This document shows, piece by piece, positions 10,761-22,357 of a stretch of 64,000 nt of DNA (positions are counted from its first letter, which is position 1; each line of letters opens with the position of its first letter). The notes under the pieces are model-generated. The model was not told where the DNA came from, ran no database searches, and worked only from the letters and a program-made list of their open reading frames with translations. A program made the translations under genes and the position numbers. The DNA comes from Cordia subcordata (taxonomy: Eukaryota; Streptophyta; Magnoliopsida; Boraginales; Cordiaceae), in the NCBI GenBank assembly GCA_028554755.1, contig JAPTOF010000006.1:7062501-7126500 (forward strand), read 5' to 3'.

Positions 10761-13700
10761 TTAAAAACAAATGTTCATCCCACAAAGACGACGGACGGAA
10801 CAAAAGGATTGTTCATACAAAGAGAGAGCCAAAGACTATGGTTGTTAAGCTTTCTCAAAAGAAAACCACGGCCAAGGATGAAGCACCACCAAATTAGTTC
10901 TCTCCAAGAGTGTGAGAACGTATTGTTATGAAGATTTAATAGTGATGGTGTTGCTATTACAGCTCTTATGGTCCCCATCTGAGAAAAATATTAGCAAGAC
11001 GTGATTAGCTGCTTTATCGCTATCTACATTTCCATAAACTGGTACTCCCAGTGCCTAGTGGCCTTCCCCACGTATAATAGAAGCTGGTTTGATTTCGATG
11101 GGAGAGGAAATCACCATCAGATAGCAACAAGTTGCATCCCAACCTTGAACGCCAGTCGGGGGATAGCGAAGCCAAGTATCGACAAGTGGCCTCCTAACCT
11201 GGAAAGACACTCGAGGGAGGGCGAAGCTTGTGTTTCAGAGCAGACTCGAGATTAAGGCAATTAGTACCAATCTCGAGGGACAAGTCACACCCACAATGTA
11301 TCATCATTGTTAATTGAGCTTATAGTCTAAGCCTGACAGTGTCAAGTCATGAGACATTATACTAAGCATAGATTAATGCAATGATACTAGTTATAAATAA
11401 ACCCACTCCATCTCGTTCATCAGTAATTAATCTCCCATTTACTCCCCACTCTACTTAAAAATACATACATGTCCATAAATCAAACACTTTAAGTGTTGAC
11501 ACGTATCCACGACGATGAATCTCTTCTGTTCTTTCTAGCAAGTCCGGATTCAGTTTCACCAAGTAAACACTCATCCAGCTTTGGGTCCTCACTCATAGGC
11601 AATAGCCTGGATCTTTTCCACAATTTGATTAATCATCCGGCTAATAGCTGGCCGAGCAGCCTGAGTTACTTCGAGAGACACATTTCCTCCAAAGTGAAAA
11701 TGGGGGGCCATCCAGGATTCTATTATGCTTCATTTTTTCCCCAAGAAAATGGTGGACATACATCACCTAGACAAAAGAGTGTACAAGGTTGGCAAAACAT
11801 GCCAAAATTACAAAATTTTACAGCAAACTGATGGGTACAGAGAAGAGATAGGTGTTCCAGAGAGAGGGGGTAGGTGCTGGAAACAGGAGGCTTGCGAGAA
11901 ATAGATGGATGTGCTAGAGAAGGGGTAGGACGAGAGTGGAGAAGAGCTGCAATTAAACAGCAAATGGAGAAACCAATGAGACCTCAGACCAGAGGAGCAT
12001 ATCACACAATGCCACAGCTTGTCACTGCCTCTTTAGGGGAAGCAAGGTCGGAAGAAGCAGATCATTTGTTCAGAGATGGATGGCTAGAAAGCAAATGAAG
12101 AACTAGAGCTTCTCGTTATGCAAGGGCAAATTCAGCATAAATAGCTATTTCAGAGTGACCTTTCCTTCCATTTTCTCAAAGTCTGGGAAGTCAACAGGGG
12201 AACTAACCCTTAAATTATATTCCCTCCCCGACACAGCAAGGCAACTCAAAACAAAACCTCCCCCACCCCCCACCACATGTTGCCAAGGCCAAAGAGAATG
12301 CAAATATCTCATTTGATCATCTGCACTCTGTAAGGCTGTCAAAATATTTGAGAGGATGCCTAATCATGACAAAGTTGGAGCCTTTCTTAAAGATCTTTTA
12401 GTTATTCAATAGCTGTGACACTGCAAACTCCTGGAGAACCACTGGATAGTATTAGCCTCTACACCAATAACACAATGATGCTCGAATACAAAGACCATAT
12501 AATACTTCCACATTTCTTGTGAGAAACAATACAAGTTTCAACAACCAGACCCAGGAGAGACCTCAAGAAATTTCATCAAGCAATCAAGCTGCTACAGTGC
12601 AAGACCAACAAAGGACACGCCAAATTTTCACCAAATTATACATGACCGTTTTACAACATAAAAACCTTCACATTTTTCCAATTCTAGAATATAAGCATAA
12701 ACATGCTTATATTGAAACACAAAAAGATTAGCAAAGTAAAACATATATTTTCTGACTGATCCCTATATATATATGGTAAAAATAACCGACAGGCTCTTCC
12801 AAATTTTGATCCCATAATACCAGCAGAAGGTGTTACTTCTGATTTCTGGGACATCTGTAGCAACTTTTTGCATGGATTAAATCCACTTCACCATCTATCA
12901 ACCTATTCAATCTACTTACCAAATAATGCGCTCCATTAAGTTTCCGTCAGTAAATAGAGGGGAAATTTCATGTCTACTATGTGACTTGTGCAAACAAATC
13001 TACCCCTGCTACCAGAAAACCCAACCTTCATTACCAAAAGACCCTCAACATGCCAAATATCCCTCTTCCTCCCGACCTCAACCTTTAGCATACTTCAACA
13101 GTGTAATTTATGACCCCAGACAGGAAAACGGTTAGTCGCTTAATGCACAATCTGTCAAGGATAATAGTTTCTGTATCAGTCAAGGATGATATCGAACTCT
13201 ATTAGCTGATTGCTGTAAACATTTATGACCTAATAGTAAGCGATGAAGACAAGAACTCTATTTCGCATCAGTGTTATCTATATAGAATTCAGGAGATGGC
13301 AGTATGAAACATAACATTAGTAGTGATAGTGCACGAGCTCTTGATATTGATAAGAAAATGTGCCTTCAGGGGACAAGAAAATGTACTTGGTATGAGAAAT
13401 CAATTCAAACATTACACTATATCGAAAGAATGATAGGTTACATGACCAATATCATTATGTACTTAAGTCTACAGTGGGGAAATACCTGATAAGCAATATT
13501 TTTTATATTCCATGCAGCATGATTAATGATTAATGTCCTTTCTTGCAGGGAGGTCTAGCCAAAGGCTAAGACCTGTTAACTATCTATAGGAGAGTTCTCT
13601 CTCTTCTATGTTCTCCAGAAGAATGATCAAAACCATCAGCAAGTGATCCAAATGAGTTGCAAGGGGATGCTCAAAGGCCATATTAGGGTAGCCAATTCAT

Positions 13701-14351
13701 GCACATGTTAGCCTCTTGATATGTACGCTTAAACTTAAAGCTCGAATTATTCCAAAGGCTGTTTCCGCAAGCTTCTAACCACAGCCACACAATGCATATA
13801 TCTTTGTAACAACTAAAACATTTTATCCTCACCAATACTTTCTTATCATCCCTAATTTCTGAATGCCTATAACTAGCAATACTAGACAACAACTTTCAGC
13901 CTAATTCAATACATTTCTAGTCCTCTGCCATTTTTTCCCTCTGGACAAGCAAGTTTTATCTCATCCAAAACCATAAATTCTTACTCAGGCATCCATGTAG
14001 AAGATAATCATTAAGGAAAGAAAAATGCTCAAATTCCAGTATAAATAATTGCATTGCCATTCCTGAGTAATGTTGCAATAGCAGATTATGATAGGACTTA
14101 TAGTAAGGTGAACACAATATCAAGCGAATAAATTCCAGAAGTTATCAGATGTAGTCAGCTTTCAAAAACTTTAACTAGAATATAAATGTCTTTTCGCCAG
14201 CAGAAATCATACACTCACGAATGTAAGCAGAGACTTCAGCTTTGATGTGAACTATTCTCATCTTAATAATGCCTGTTACAAATCTAAACTATCACGAAAT
14301 TCTTACCCAACTGCGGAGCCGGGCAAATAACAACTGAACCAAACAATGGCA
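10761..14351. other. no supported gene; moderately GC-richer
   Basis: About 3.6 kb downstream of OST3 with base composition slightly richer in GC than most intergenic DNA here. It contains the second copy of a direct repeat (10848-10933). Short open frames at 11493-11831 (plus) and an antisense frame at about 11605-11735 look mildly protein-like but match no family I know and lack consistent splice signals. It could be untranslated or non-coding transcribed sequence. Confidence 0.4.
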
Positions 14352-15383
14352 TCAACTCCAGCTTGAAGGCCAGTATGCGTGGATGCCATACCCAGTCTTC
14401 CAATTATCCAAAGAAACAACCTTGCGAACCGCCCAGAATGCCACAAACAGAGCAAAGATCATCACCAACCTCTGAGCCGTCCTATTCTTAACCTTCACCA
14501 ACACATGAGTCACAAAGGCCAACAACAACCCAACAACCGTGTACAAAAACCCAACCGCGAACCCTTCAGCACCCAACTGCATCCCAGACCCTTGGTAAAA
14601 GAAAACCAACCGGTTCGGATCATTCCTATCCACCAAAAACATGGGCATCTTCCGAATGATATTATGCATAGCCCCCGAAACACTAAAGAAGTAAACGAAT
14701 ATCGCCCCGGCCAGCCATATCATCTTATCGTGCAAAATGGTATCCCCCATTATCAACTTCTTCACCACCAAAGGACTCAAAATCAAAACAATGGCAACCA
14801 AGAAAATCACCTGGTTCCTGGAAACAATAGGAGGACGATGAATGGGGCCAATGGCGATCTGGGTCCTGGATTCGACAAACTCAGCCATCGAATCAGCCAA
14901 CCTAGAGAAATCAGAAGGGTCCATCTGAATTGAATCCTTCTTCACATCTTTCGCAAATGGGGGTATGAGTTTGATGTGGGGGAGCGAATTGACGCCGAAG
15001 AGGGCGAAAGAGGACTGAGATTCGGCGAATTCGATGTCGAAGAAGAAGAGTTTGGAGAGGGGAGCGGAATCGGAGGTGGGGTTGTTGGCGAGGTATGATT
15101 TGGAGAGGAGGGAGAATTCGGATTTGAGGGTCGGGAGGGAGAGCTCGACTTTGGAGTGGAGCTGGCGGGCGTCAAAGAATATGAGGAAGTGGAAGGGGCG
15201 TGGAGTTGGGATTGAGATGATGCGCTTGAGGAGGTTGTCGGAGAGGTGGATCACGCCGGTCGGAGACTCGGATTGGAGGGCGGCGAGCTCCGTTAGGAGG
15301 TCGGACGTGGCGGCCGAGTGGGTGCCGGAGAGGAGGGTGACGAGGAAGAGGATGAGGAGGGTTCGGGGTGGAGAGATCGCCAT
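14352..15383 (-). CDS. OST3: oligosaccharyltransferase subunit OST3/OST6
   Basis: Single-exon gene for a 343-residue subunit of the ER oligosaccharyltransferase, which transfers the dolichol-linked glycan to Asn of nascent proteins. I start at ATG 15383 (MAISPPRTLL) rather than the upstream in-frame ATG at 15443, because it is followed at once by a signal peptide (residues ~6-24). A lumenal thioredoxin-like domain follows (~28-185), then four membrane helices (~190-210, 221-243, 274-296, 303-323) with the family-typical MHNIIRKMPMFL and QGSGMQLGAEGFAVGFLYTV blocks and C-terminal YWPSSW. The CxxC of yeast Ost3 and human TUSC3/MAGT1 is absent, and the protein has no cysteine at all. From memory the Arabidopsis orthologue also lacks CxxC. 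Strong family match over the full length. Confidence 0.95.
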   Translation of the reverse strand: MAISPPRTLLILFLVTLLSGTHSAATSDLLTELAALQSESPTGVIHLSDNLLKRIISIPTPRPFHFLIFFDARQLHSKVELSLPTLKSEFSLLSKSYLANNPTSDSAPLSKLFFFDIEFAESQSSFALFGVNSLPHIKLIPPFAKDVKKDSIQMDPSDFSRLADSMAEFVESRTQIAIGPIHRPPIVSRNQVIFLVAIVLILSPLVVKKLIMGDTILHDKMIWLAGAIFVYFFSVSGAMHNIIRKMPMFLVDRNDPNRLVFFYQGSGMQLGAEGFAVGFLYTVVGLLLAFVTHVLVKVKNRTAQRLVMIFALFVAFWAVRKVVSLDNWKTGYGIHAYWPSSWS

Positions 15384-16288
15384 TGCGGTGTGTTTAGTGG
15401 GATGCGGAAATGGCGGAGGGTTTGGTCTGGAGACGACTTGCACTTCAGGAGAAGACTAGCTGAGTCTTGAACGGGACAGGCCGGGCTGGGCTGTGGAATA
15501 GAATTGTTGGGTGAGGTATTGACCAAATGGGTCAAACGACAAATGCAATAAAGTGAATTAAAATTGGAATTCATTTTTTAGTGTGAAAAAATTGTGTGAC
15601 AGAAAAGGTAAGAAAGAAATTGACTAGGGGTTTGTTTGGATTTTTTTTTTTTTTTTAAACAATTAAAATTTAAAATTTCTGATTTTTGTAAAGGCTGAAT
15701 TAGAATTTTTTCAGAATTTCAGTTTTTCTTCTAAAGACAAGCTAAATAATTCTTATAAAATGAATGTGCTCTTTTCACGAAAAAAATAAATTTAGACGGG
15801 CCTTGAAACGCAAAGGAAAGCAAAACAATGTTTATCTTCATGTGTATCGGAATAAAATCATGAAACAATGGTTATAAGGTGTCTTTATTTTTTGTTTTAA
15901 ATTGAAAGAGGAAATAAAGGTAAATTTCATGATAATACTTTCTTTGACCAAAGCTAAGGAAATGAAATTTTAACCTTCATATAAGGGACAAAATGAAGTT
16001 TTAAATCCCAAACTTAAGAAGCAAGAAAAATACATATGTTTCAACCGTTAACCATAAACATAATTGACTACTTAAATCTTCCAACAATACTATGAAAATA
16101 GATGTTTGAAATGGTGTGTTGGATTGACATATTTCTTTGTTAAAATGATATTAGTCAAGTACTTATTTATCACTGACCAAAGATGCAATTATTTGTAGTT
16201 TTGCACCATATCAACATGCTATGCAATCTCTCATACACTAAACAATGTCTCTGCCATAAATTGCATAAAAAGAAAGGCTAATAAATTT
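15384..16288. other. OST3 upstream region
   Basis: Upstream (minus-strand promoter side) of OST3. The first ~150 bp are GC-richer, probably 5' UTR; the rest is AT-rich with no other gene seen. Confidence 0.5.
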
Positions 16289-16305
16289 AAAAAAAAAAAA
16301 AAAAA
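16289..16305 (-). terminator. Pol III T-run terminator of tRNA-Leu
   Basis: A 17-nt A-run on the plus strand is a T-run on the minus strand and begins 6 nt after the 3' end of the tRNA, as expected for RNA polymerase III termination. Confidence 0.85.
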
Positions 16306-16310
16306 GCAAC

Positions 16311-16311
<1 letters not shown>

Positions 16312-16390
<79 letters not shown>
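16312..16390 (-). tRNA. tRNA-Leu(UAG)
   Basis: On the minus strand the 79 nt fold as a class II tRNA. The acceptor stem is GACAGTT/AGCTGTC with one G-T pair. The D arm contains GCCGAGTGGTCTAAGGC, the anticodon stem is CCAGA/TCTGG with loop TTTAGGC (anticodon TAG, reading CUA), there is a long variable arm with TCC/GGG, and the T arm is GTGGGTTCAAATCCCAC. No intron and no encoded CCA. CAACA lies directly upstream, the CAA motif common before plant tRNA genes, and a T-run terminator follows. It looks functional. Confidence 0.96.
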
Positions 16391-16391
<1 letters not shown>

Positions 16392-19044
16392 GTTGTTAAT
16401 ATCGGGTCATTGCATATGCTATTTACGAGAAAAATCTCAGTTAATTCCCATCTGGATTAGATTTCTTTCAATCTGAACAAGAGAAAAGAAAATTGTTTCT
16501 GTATTAAAAATAAAGTATGTTCTTTTCATATAAATGTTTCAATTGTTTTGGAAAAAGTTTAACATGAGCTTTTCTTAATCTGAGTTTGCAAAAAGTATAA
16601 TGAATTCTTGAAAAAATTTGGATAAGGAAATGTACTGAAACAAAATTAACATGTCCAAATGAAAATATAACTAAAATGATTAGAGAAAAAATAATTTCTC
16701 TCTTACTTTTCAGAGAATGTTATAATACAGTTACATAATGCAGTCCAACAACTAGTAAGAGAATACAGAGAATAAAGTTATAATAGAAAACAATAATTAA
16801 AAAATTTAAGAATTCAAAAGATGTAATATTATCAATAACCAGAAAATGAAGAAATTTGGATAAGTTGATTAGTTCGACTAATAACTAAAATTTACAAATA
16901 TGATATGTAACTGAAATAAAAAAAAAGAAGTTGATTTTCAATAATTAAAATCAAATAAAAATTAAATAAGTAAATAACTAAACCAAAATACTTTTCTTTT
17001 ACTAAACTCACCCCTCTGTCCCCAATGTCAACGTTGACTGATTGAAGAATTTTCCTGAAATGAGAGAAGAAAGAGGCAAAGAGAGAATAAAGAAAAGCCG
17101 ACAATCGTTTTCCAAAAAAAAAAAAAAACTTACTCAAAAGATAATTGAGAAAAAGAAAAAGAAAAAGATTATTGGCTGTGAGCAAATTTATTCCCTCGCG
17201 AAAAGTCACATGGGGGCAGTGTTGAACACTGGAAGATAAAGTTGGCAGCATCATGTGCCCAACTCTAGTTTAATTGATTTGTGTGACTTGTCATGCATGT
17301 TGTTCAATCTGACGACCAGCTGCACTTGTTCTCACTAGAGTTTTCACCACAAGTGCCTACACAATTCAATTATACTATACAATAAAATTTAACGTCTTAT
17401 CTTATTAGGTGAGATCGATTAAAAGATATTTAAACATTGCACACTCGACTAACAAATTTTTCTAGTGATAATATAATAACGATCTCTCATTTTTGTATGA
17501 AAAGTCTAACTTTGTCTACACTAGTTATTAAAATTGCTACCACTTGGGTTTTATCTATTACATAGTGCATATTAATATGTAAACATATTCTTTTATGGAT
17601 CCCTAATATTGTTGTATATTTTGATTTGTAAATTATCAAAGTCAATCTTTTAGTTCTCAAACTATTAGTTATTTACATCTCAAAATTAACATTTTTGTTC
17701 CTGTCTTTAACTATTTATGTGCCAAGATTAGGCATAATGTTAGTTTTTGAATAAAAATGACTAAAATAAATAATAATCTAATAATTAATAATTTAAAGAT
17801 CAAAAAACTCATTTTAATAATTCAATAATCAAAATCTCTGGCATTTCATTGTTTAGAAACTCATGTGAAAAAATACCTTTTTTTTTTCTTTTCTTTTTGG
17901 GTTAAACAAACAATGTAAAGTCAAATGACTAATACAAAGACACTCAATTCATGTGCATGAGATATTCTTTTGCTACAGGGTAAACAATAAGCAAACCAAT
18001 CACTTGGCTTCTTTTTAGACTTTGGATGAACAAATCTAGCTGTACAAATACTAAGAAAACTTTCGATTATTTTAAGACAAATCAAATGCACTCACGTTCT
18101 TATGATGAACATGTTGACCCCACAAAACCATCTGGCATTTATGGCATTTTCTGTGCTTGCCGGTCTATACTGTTAACTCTCTGATGCTTTCAATTACTGC
18201 AATGCCCTTCTTCTTAATTAATTCCATCTTTTAAATTGGCCAATTTAATTGTTATCAATGCAATAAAGCATTAACAGCCCATCTATTGAGAAAATAATAG
18301 AAATGAGAATAAAATAAAGCTCATCAATGAGGTTACCCAATTAATTGGGGAATTTTTGGTCAATAGTGATAATATAAAGTATAAATTTCCAAAATTTCTA
18401 TAGAAAAACGGTTGATAAGATGGTCAAAAGTACAAAATTTTCAAATTTGTATGAAAGAACTGTTAGTATATATAGCCGATGAGATTGTTAAGTAAAAAAT
18501 TACAAGCCATTTGCTTATGAACTATGATTGGAACATTAAAAGAATGACTACTTGGGGACCTTTAACCCATTGAGAGTGATAGATTGTTTTTACTTACATA
18601 TTGATTGAAATATACAATTCTCTCACATAAAAAATTACAAATTCCAAGTCTATTATATCAGATCCTGTGATGCTCCTAACATCAATTAATTTTAAGATGG
18701 AACTTGTGATTTTTAATAATTTCAATGAATGATTTTTATTCGATGGATTTTGTTTTTAAAAGTTCCTCGTAGAGTTAAAAGTAAAAAATTACTTTTGAAG
18801 TAAATAATTTAGTTGGATTAAAAAAAATTAGACATGTGAATATAGTATTATACAAGGTTGAAAGTGTACTTACACTAGCCAAATAATTCAAACATAATTT
18901 TGATTTCCAGCTCTACCCTTTGGCATGAAACACAGATAATGAAAGAGCATATACTTTGGTAACTTATAAGCCATCTTCTTTCCGAAGAACAAAGCTGAGA
19001 AGCCTTATTCCCCTCAGCTTTTCTATATATCAAGATTGAAGAAA
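16391..19044. other. intergenic, tRNA to XTH
   Basis: No gene recognised. It is AT-rich. A perfect 12-bp palindrome at 17027-17038 (GTCAACGTTGAC) contains two inverted W-box cores (TTGAC) but is 2 kb from XTH. The segment just before 19045 should hold the XTH promoter and 5' UTR; no unambiguous TATA box was chosen. Confidence 0.45.
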
Positions 19045-21074
19045 ATGGAGAAGAGAAGGGCTTCTTCAATGGCATCTCTTCTCTTCATTGCAGCCATCAT
19101 GGGTGTTTTCCATTTATCATGCCAAGCAGCTGATCCCACTTCATTTGATGATCAATTTAGCAAGGACTGTCCTCAAACTCATTTCAAGACTTCTGAAGAC
19201 GGCCAGATCTGGTACCTCTCATTAGACCACGAAGCAGGTACCTATATAACATACACACACAACACACACATATATATATTCATAGGATAAAAATACTTTC
19301 CGGCATCGTTCAATTCCGGGGATTTCTGAAATCTCCCGATGGTGCCACAATCTGTTCAACGTACAACAATGTTTATGTCGAATTCAAAAAAGTTCTAATT
19401 GCAATTCTAATTATTGTTTGCTATATAGGGTGTGGATTTCAAACAAAGCAGAGGTACAGATTTGGATGGTTCAGCATGAAGCTTAGGTTGGTTGCAGGTG
19501 ACTCTGCTGGAGTTGTCACAGCTTATTATGTAAGCCAAAATTCCAACTATTGTGATATAAGCATAATGATAGCTTAAATTGATTCAAGAATGGGTTTGAG
19601 AATTGATACAAGTGGGAACTTTGATAAATTGCAGATGTGTTCTGAAAATGGAGCAGGCCCAGAAAGAGATGAGCTGGACTTTGAGTTCTTGGGGAACAGA
19701 ACTGGGCAGCCATACCTCATACAGACCAATGTTTACAAAAATGGGACTGGCGGGCGTGAGATGAGGCACGTTCTCTGGTTTGACCCCACAGAAGACTTCC
19801 ACACCTACTCCATTCTTTGGAACACCCACCAGATAGTGTAAGCTCTTTGTTTACTCAATTCCTATTTCGTTTTCTTTACAGATCTTTAACGATCGTGCAC
19901 GTAGATATACAGGACATAATTTCCGACTCAAAATTAAGAAAATTAACCATAACATCTGGATCGTAAATGGATTCGAGTACCATTCTGATTGCCTCTTCCA
20001 TAATCCTTTCCATAGGTAGAACTATTGTGAGCGGTCTAAACTTCGACCCTTGTATCTTTCTTCATATTGTAATTTGCTGCAAAGCCCCCTTTTTGCTCTC
20101 TCTATTGATAGATCAAGGGCCCTCCTGCCGTCGTTTCAATGACTCATAGGGCTTCCCTCAATTCAGTATTTTTTTTTTTTTCTTCAAAATGGTCGCCACC
20201 TCTCCCATTCTGGTGCTAGTTGAATGTCAACCTGTTACCTGTTTTATCCGTGTATCAAGTACCTTTCACCCAACTTGAGATATGACGTAAAATTAAATAA
20301 ACCAACGCGTAATGCCTTATAACATTATTTCTGTGTTAAATTTGGTGTTGTATTTACGATGGTTTGGGTTTATACTATAATTATTACAAAATTAAACATT
20401 TTGATCTTATTAATTAGACTCATTTGTGATGGTAAACTATTAATTGAGTCTGAATAATTGTACGAAGTGATTCATGGCAGTCAATTCATAGAGGACAGCC
20501 ACTAGAAAAGTGGATTTGTCAATTATACTTGGCTTTATTGGGACGTTATCCATTTCAGGACACAGTGGCCACGATGGACCTTTTTTTTTTTTCTCGTAAT
20601 ACTGTAATGTTATGGAAAGATCTGAGTCTTCTTTGAGGTGTAGAAATTGATTGGTATCGTTTCCCGAACAGGTTCTTCGTGGACAGAGTTCCCGTCCGTG
20701 TATACAGGAACGCGGATCACCCGAACAATTTCTTCCCAAATGAGAAGCCAATGTACTTGTTCTCAAGCATATGGAATGCAGATGACTGGGCCACAAGGGG
20801 TGGCCTAGAGAAGACAGATTGGAAGAAGGCGCCGTTTGTGTCATCCTACAAGGACTTCAATGTTGATGGGTGCCAATGGGAAGATCCCTACCCAGCATGT
20901 GTCTCCACCACCAGCAAGAACTGGTGGGATCAGTACCCAGCTTGGCACCTCACTGAAGATCAGAAAAAGGATTATGCTTGGGTGCAGAGGAACCTTGTTA
21001 TATATGACTATTGCAATGATAAAGAGAGATATCCTTATCTGCCTGAGGAGTGTTCACTTAGTCCTTGGGATTAA
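19045..21074 (+). CDS. XTH: xyloglucan endotransglucosylase/hydrolase (XTH)
   Basis: Secreted GH16 enzyme that cuts and rejoins xyloglucan in the primary cell wall. Four exons, all GT-AG: 19045-19237, 19429-19529, 19635-19837, 20672-21074. Together they give exactly 900 nt and 299 residues. Signal peptide ~1-28. The catalytic motif [10 protein letters not shown] is at residues 110-119 (nucleophile E111, D113, acid/base E115) and is followed by the usual N-glycosylation site NRT (119-121). The C-terminal XET domain has four Cys (233, 242, 280, 293) and the W-rich segment [11 protein letters not shown]. Ile of the usual DEIDFEFLG is Leu here, a conservative change. Sequence resembles the XTH6/7 kind of transglucosylase more than strict hydrolases. 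Intron 3 is large (834 bp) with nothing recognised in it. Confidence 0.96.
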
Positions 21075-21930
21075 TCAACAATATTAGATGATTATGTTAA
21101 GTTAATTTAATTAATTTTCAGTTTTGATTGGAGTGTACATGTGGGTATTATTTTGCCAATTGTAATTGGATTATTGTATTCATTCCATTAATTAATTTTG
21201 ATCTATTTGATTGAAGGTATCATTTTTTTGGCCATGAAATTGCTTCATATATTCCTAGATGTTGCCACCACCTCAAGAAAAAAGTCTCTAATATGCATTT
21301 TTTTTTGTTACAAAAATTGCATTGTATATCAAATCCACATATTTAATTACTCCAGTAACTAACAAATCTAAAAATGTAAATTTATAGAGAAGAGTTTTTT
21401 GTATTTAGTTGTTATGTTTAACTAAAAGATAATTAGGGAACTCCATGCTTCCTTTATAGTATATACAATCTTTTAAATAAGTGTAATATTGCACCTGTTA
21501 AAAATACCATGATATAAAATATAATAAAATACAATGGTTTACCCCTAAAATTCAAGAATACATTAATATTTTCAAAGTGGTTATCTTTTTGTCCGAATGA
21601 AAAAATTGATCAAGTTGGAATTTACAAAATCACTCTTCGTTTGGTATGAAAATGAAAATGATATTTGATAGAGGAAATGCACTTATCAATAACACATGCC
21701 CTCTTTTAATTCGCAAAGAAAAAAAAAAACGCATACTCTCCTTAGTTTCATTTTTGGGTGAGATTAATATTTAACTTTCCTAAAACAAAATAATAAACAT
21801 TAACTTTAGGGACTTGCTGAGAAAATTAAGTGACCGTTACAGTAGACCGTTACAGTAGACCTTCACAATCCTATTAATATATGTACTGTCATCGACCCAA
21901 ATCAAGAAGAATTGGAACTCCAAGAAACAA
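21075..21930. other. XTH 3' flank
   Basis: XTH 3' UTR and AT-rich intergenic DNA. No gene seen. A tandem duplicate of CGTTACAGTAGAC occurs at about 21834-21860. Confidence 0.5.
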
Positions 21931-21939
21931 TGAGGGTTT

Positions 21940-22042
21940 GCAGTGAGATGGGAGGTTTCTAAGGGTGGTTGCCCTCTCTGCATCTCCTATGATTTTTACT
22001 CTTATAAACCCAACAAAAATTCAACAACCCTTTTGCTCTTCC
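21940..22042 (+). ncRNA. M1 hairpin module, putative founder copy
   Basis: AAGGGTGGTTG (near 21960) can pair with CAACAACCCTT (near 22024) with one mismatch in eleven, enclosing CCCTCTCTGCATC. Later copies have CAACAGCCCTT, which still pairs by wobble. It sits ~155 bp before the first M2 unit, outside the dense array. It could be an H/ACA-like or other hairpin RNA; a clear ACA box is not seen. Confidence 0.4.
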
Positions 22043-22197
22043 ACCATTCTTTGGATTCACTAGGGGAAAATAATCTATATATATGTATGTATATATATGC
22101 ATGCATGCATAGCTTTCTTGATCATCATCATCATCATCATCTTCATTGCCAGAACCAACTGTAGCTACAACTATCCAACAGCAAACATTTTGTTTCA

Positions 22198-22357
22198 GGC
22201 TATGATGATAGATAATTCTTGGAGTTCCCATCGGGCATGTAGCGAGCAGACCCGTATCTTGGCGGGGCAAACCCGGATGGCATATGGGTATGCAACTGGG
22301 TATTTGCAGCCATGGCGTATGTCTACCTCTTTGCCTGATCACACTATAATCTGAGCC
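22198..22357 (+). ncRNA. box C/D-like M2 unit 1 (founder, long type)
   Basis: Bounded by GGC, box C-like ATGATGA (22202-22208), and box D-like CTGA (22351-22354) followed by GCC, so the ends can pair. Inside, CGGG/CCCG forms hairpin H1, and TTGGCGGGGCAAACCC ... GGGTATTTGCAGCCATGG forms the conserved H2 arm. AGAC (22248) and GTCT (22320) can also pair. It is isolated from the dense array by 2.5 kb. Confidence 0.5.

Noticed and set aside
11493..11831. 112-codon plus-strand frame, and an antisense frame reading WMAPHFHFGGNVSLEV
   Set aside because: Two competing frames in opposite directions, neither with a recognised motif or a consistent exon chain.
14379..14933. 184-codon plus-strand frame opposite OST3, and other frames at 14942-15574
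   Set aside because: Shadows of the OST3 coding sequence, which matches its family along its whole length.
18875..19075. Minus-strand frame overlapping the XTH start
   Set aside because: Overlaps the XTH signal-peptide exon in antisense with no support of its own.
20440..20844. 134-codon minus-strand frame over XTH exon 4
   Set aside because: Shadow of the XTH coding strand and low-complexity intron sequence.
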